A stretch of 6,791 nt of DNA, from positions 1-6,791 of the forward strand of contig SKSA01000299.1 of the NCBI GenBank assembly GCA_007118195.1, given 5' to 3'. Position numbers and translations under genes: made by a program. Within the stretch, counting starts at the first letter, position 1. The number at the start of each line of letters is the position of its first letter. The DNA comes from Anaerobacillus sp. (GTDB taxonomy: Bacteria > Bacillota > Bacilli > Bacillales > Anaerobacillaceae). Positions 5,529 to 6,791 of this stretch are shown here, in pieces. Under the pieces are notes generated by a model that did no database searches, was not told the DNA's origin, and worked only from the letters and a program-made list of their open reading frames with translations.

Positions 5529-6083
5529 CTAATATAAAAATTTCCCCATCAGTATCATGTCATCATACTCGCCTTTTAAGTTCTTCACTTGTTGTACTTG
5601 ACGACCTTCTTCTATGAATCCAAGTTTTTTATATAAAGATATAGCATTCTTGTTTGATGCAACAACTTCTAAACAAAGCTTTTCAAGGAATGGTTGATCA
5701 TGAGCCCATTCTATTATCGTAGTTAGGAGAGTTTTTCCTACCCCAGTCCCTCTCCAACGTTTATTAACAATCATTCCGATGGTCCCATGGTGTGAAAATT
5801 TCTTTAACGTTTCACACTGAAAGGTAAGCATTCCAATTATATCATTATTGTATTCAGCAACAATAATACAGTTCAGTGGAGCACTACTATAAAAGTGAAT
5901 AAATTCTTTTTGTTGGTCTAGTGTAACGTTAAATTCTTCGGTAGTTGTAACTAGTGTTTCATCTTCCCCAATAACGTCGTAGCTTAATTGCAAAATTGCA
6001 CTCGCATCTACGATTGTTGCGGAGCGCAGAAGAATTCGTTGTCCTTTTTTGTTGAGTGTTTCGAAAGGGATAATGCCGCCCAT
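5529..6083 (-). CDS. GNAT family N-acetyltransferase
   Basis: This is a 184-residue acetyltransferase expected to move an acetyl group from acetyl-CoA to an amine. The acetyl-CoA-binding motif A is at 102-120, with the pyrophosphate loop RGTGVG (111-116, R/Q-x-x-G-x-G/A). Motif B is at 138-156, with LEVVASNKNAISLYKKLGF, including the usual Asn and Tyr. The N-terminal RSATIVDASAILQL (20-33) is the common first strand-helix. The substrate cannot be predicted from sequence; similar proteins include amino-acid and antibiotic acetyltransferases. The start is placed at 6083 because GAGGGA (plus strand 6089-6094) lies 5 bases upstream. An ATG at 6101 would add MKRGTY but has no ribosome binding site. 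It is a single gene, transcribed away from the lipoprotein gene. Confidence 0.88.
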   Translation of the reverse strand: MGGIIPFETLNKKGQRILLRSATIVDASAILQLSYDVIGEDETLVTTTEEFNVTLDQQKEFIHFYSSAPLNCIIVAEYNNDIIGMLTFQCETLKKFSHHGTIGMIVNKRWRGTGVGKTLLTTIIEWAHDQPFLEKLCLEVVASNKNAISLYKKLGFIEEGRQVQQVKNLKGEYDDMILMGKFLY

Positions 6084-6088
6084 ATATG

Positions 6089-6094
6089 TCCCTC
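6089..6094 (-). promoter_or_regulatory. Ribosome binding site deciding the GNAT start
   Basis: GAGGGA on the minus strand precedes ATG 6083 with 5-7 base spacing. It lies inside the longer reading frame that begins at 6101, which argues for the shorter protein. Confidence 0.7.
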
Positions 6095-6160
6095 TTTTCA
6101 TATTGTTTTATGACAATATATGAAGATATTAACCCTCGTGCTACACAAACTCGCTAAAAC

Positions 6161-6170
6161 GCTTTAAAGC
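6161..6170. promoter_or_regulatory. Ten-base palindrome upstream of the lipoprotein promoter
   Basis: gctttaaagc is self-complementary and lies 14 bases before the -35 box at 6185. The position suits an activator or repressor site, but a single short AT-rich palindrome can occur by chance and no regulator gene is present nearby. Confidence 0.25.
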
Positions 6171-6184
6171 ACAAAAACTTTTTA

Positions 6185-6213
6185 TTTACATCGCAAATAC
6201 AATGTACTATGAT
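6185..6213 (+). promoter_or_regulatory. Sigma-A promoter of the lipoprotein gene
   Basis: TTTACA at 6185-6190 (5 of 6 consensus bases) and TATGAT at 6208-6213 (5 of 6) are separated by exactly 17 bases. Transcription would begin near 6220, giving a short leader of about 40 bases, with AGGGGGAG at 6244-6251 as the ribosome binding site. The leader is too short for a T-box or riboswitch. Confidence 0.7.
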
Positions 6214-6258
6214 AATACGTAAATATTAGAATTTTTAAAATATAGGGGGAGTAATGTA

Positions 6259-6791
6259 ATGAAGAAGCGACTTTTTATTAGTTTTGTAACATTTTTATTA
6301 GTTTTATTTGCTCTTGTTGCATGTGGTAGCCAAGAGGCTGCACAAGAGAATAACGAGGAAGAACAAGGAACAGAAGAAAATAACAGTGAACAAAGTGAAG
6401 CTACAGATCCGCAGAAAGAGCAGTTTAAAATAGGAGCATCACAAATTGTTGAGCACCCTTCACTAGATGCTGCATTTGAAGGTTTTAAAGCGGCTCTAGC
6501 TGATAATGGTTTTGTTGAAGGTGAAAATGTTTCTTATGATTTTCAAAGTGCACAAGGAGATATTAATAATGCGGCTTCGATTGCGACAAAGTTTGTAGCA
6601 GATGGAGTAGATTTAATTTTTACAAACTCAACACCAAGTTCTCAATCAGCACTAAATGCAACGAGAGATATTCCGATTATTTTCACGTCTGTTACTGATC
6701 CAGTGGGAGCCGACCTCGTTCCTGCGATGAACGAAGCTCACGGTGGAAATATTACTGGTGTTAGTGACTTTCTTGCTGAGGCAGTCGATGA
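6259..6791 (+). CDS. ABC transporter substrate-binding lipoprotein, ABC_sub_bind/TrpX-like (partial, 3' end beyond window)
   Basis: The first 177 codons are present and the frame is open to the window edge. Residues 1-21 are a lipoprotein signal peptide (MKKRLF, then a hydrophobic core) ending in the lipobox LVAC, so Cys22 is lipidated and anchors the protein outside the cell. Residues 23-56 are a low-complexity linker rich in Glu, Gln and Asn. From about 57 the protein matches the ABC_sub_bind family: IGASQIVEHPSLDAAFEGFK, then SAQGDINNAASIATKFV, DLIFTNSTPSSQSA, DIPIIFTSVTDPVGADLV and NITGVSD. In related operons (TrpXYZ in streptococci) such proteins bind tryptophan or other aromatic ligands and work with a permease and an ATPase, which would be expected just downstream of this window. 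Start: ATG 6259, 7 bases after AGGGGGAG. An earlier ATG at 6254 stops at once. The ligand is uncertain. Confidence 0.88.
   Translation, partial: MKKRLFISFVTFLLVLFALVACGSQEAAQENNEEEQGTEENNSEQSEATDPQKEQFKIGASQIVEHPSLDAAFEGFKAALADNGFVEGENVSYDFQSAQGDINNAASIATKFVADGVDLIFTNSTPSSQSALNATRDIPIIFTSVTDPVGADLVPAMNEAHGGNITGVSDFLAEAVD

Overview
The window looks like chromosomal DNA of a low-GC Gram-positive bacterium of the Bacillaceae. The evidence is AT-rich sequence, strong AGGAGG-type ribosome binding sites, TTG start use, a Gram-positive-style lipoprotein, and several families common in Bacillus-like genomes. An alkaliphilic or soil Bacillaceae is plausible, but genus cannot be fixed from sequence alone. 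There is no rRNA, tRNA, CRISPR array, transposase or phage gene.

Layout: (1) 1-387 holds a possible 3' end of an upstream gene, a roughly 107-bp dispersed repeat (copy 1) and the leader of the first full gene. (2) 388-1266 encodes a soluble chemoreceptor with a sugar-diacid-recognition-type sensor domain joined to a short chemotaxis signalling domain. (3) 1267-1628 is non-coding. It holds a second repeat copy in opposite orientation, which probably also terminates transcription, followed by an unrelated nested palindrome of about 112 bp. (4) 1629-2885 encodes a seven-span membrane zinc protease of the Ste24/M48 type. (5) 2954-4711, on the minus strand, encodes a B12-binding-domain radical SAM protein with a DUF4080-like C-terminus; it converges on the protease gene, and its stop codon lies inside a third, perfectly palindromic member of the repeat family. 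(6) 4899-5397 is a two-gene unit: a tiny two-span membrane protein overlapping a YbjQ/UPF0145 protein. (7) 5529-6083, on the minus strand, encodes a GNAT acetyltransferase, with a hairpin terminator between it and the YbjQ gene. (8) 6259 to the window end is the 5' part of a lipoprotein substrate-binding component of an ABC importer (ABC_sub_bind/TrpX-like), with a good sigma-A promoter; the gene is cut by the window edge.

The genes do not form one pathway. Apart from the overlapping pair at 4899-5397, each seems to be its own transcription unit. The most unusual content is non-coding: a family of GTGTCAGACAC-core palindromic repeats. Two copies bracket the chemoreceptor gene in inverted orientation, and a third supplies the last codons and stop of the radical SAM gene. 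I found no convincing new multi-gene system. The repeat family, the 1484-1595 palindrome and the overlapping small-protein/YbjQ pair are the best leads.
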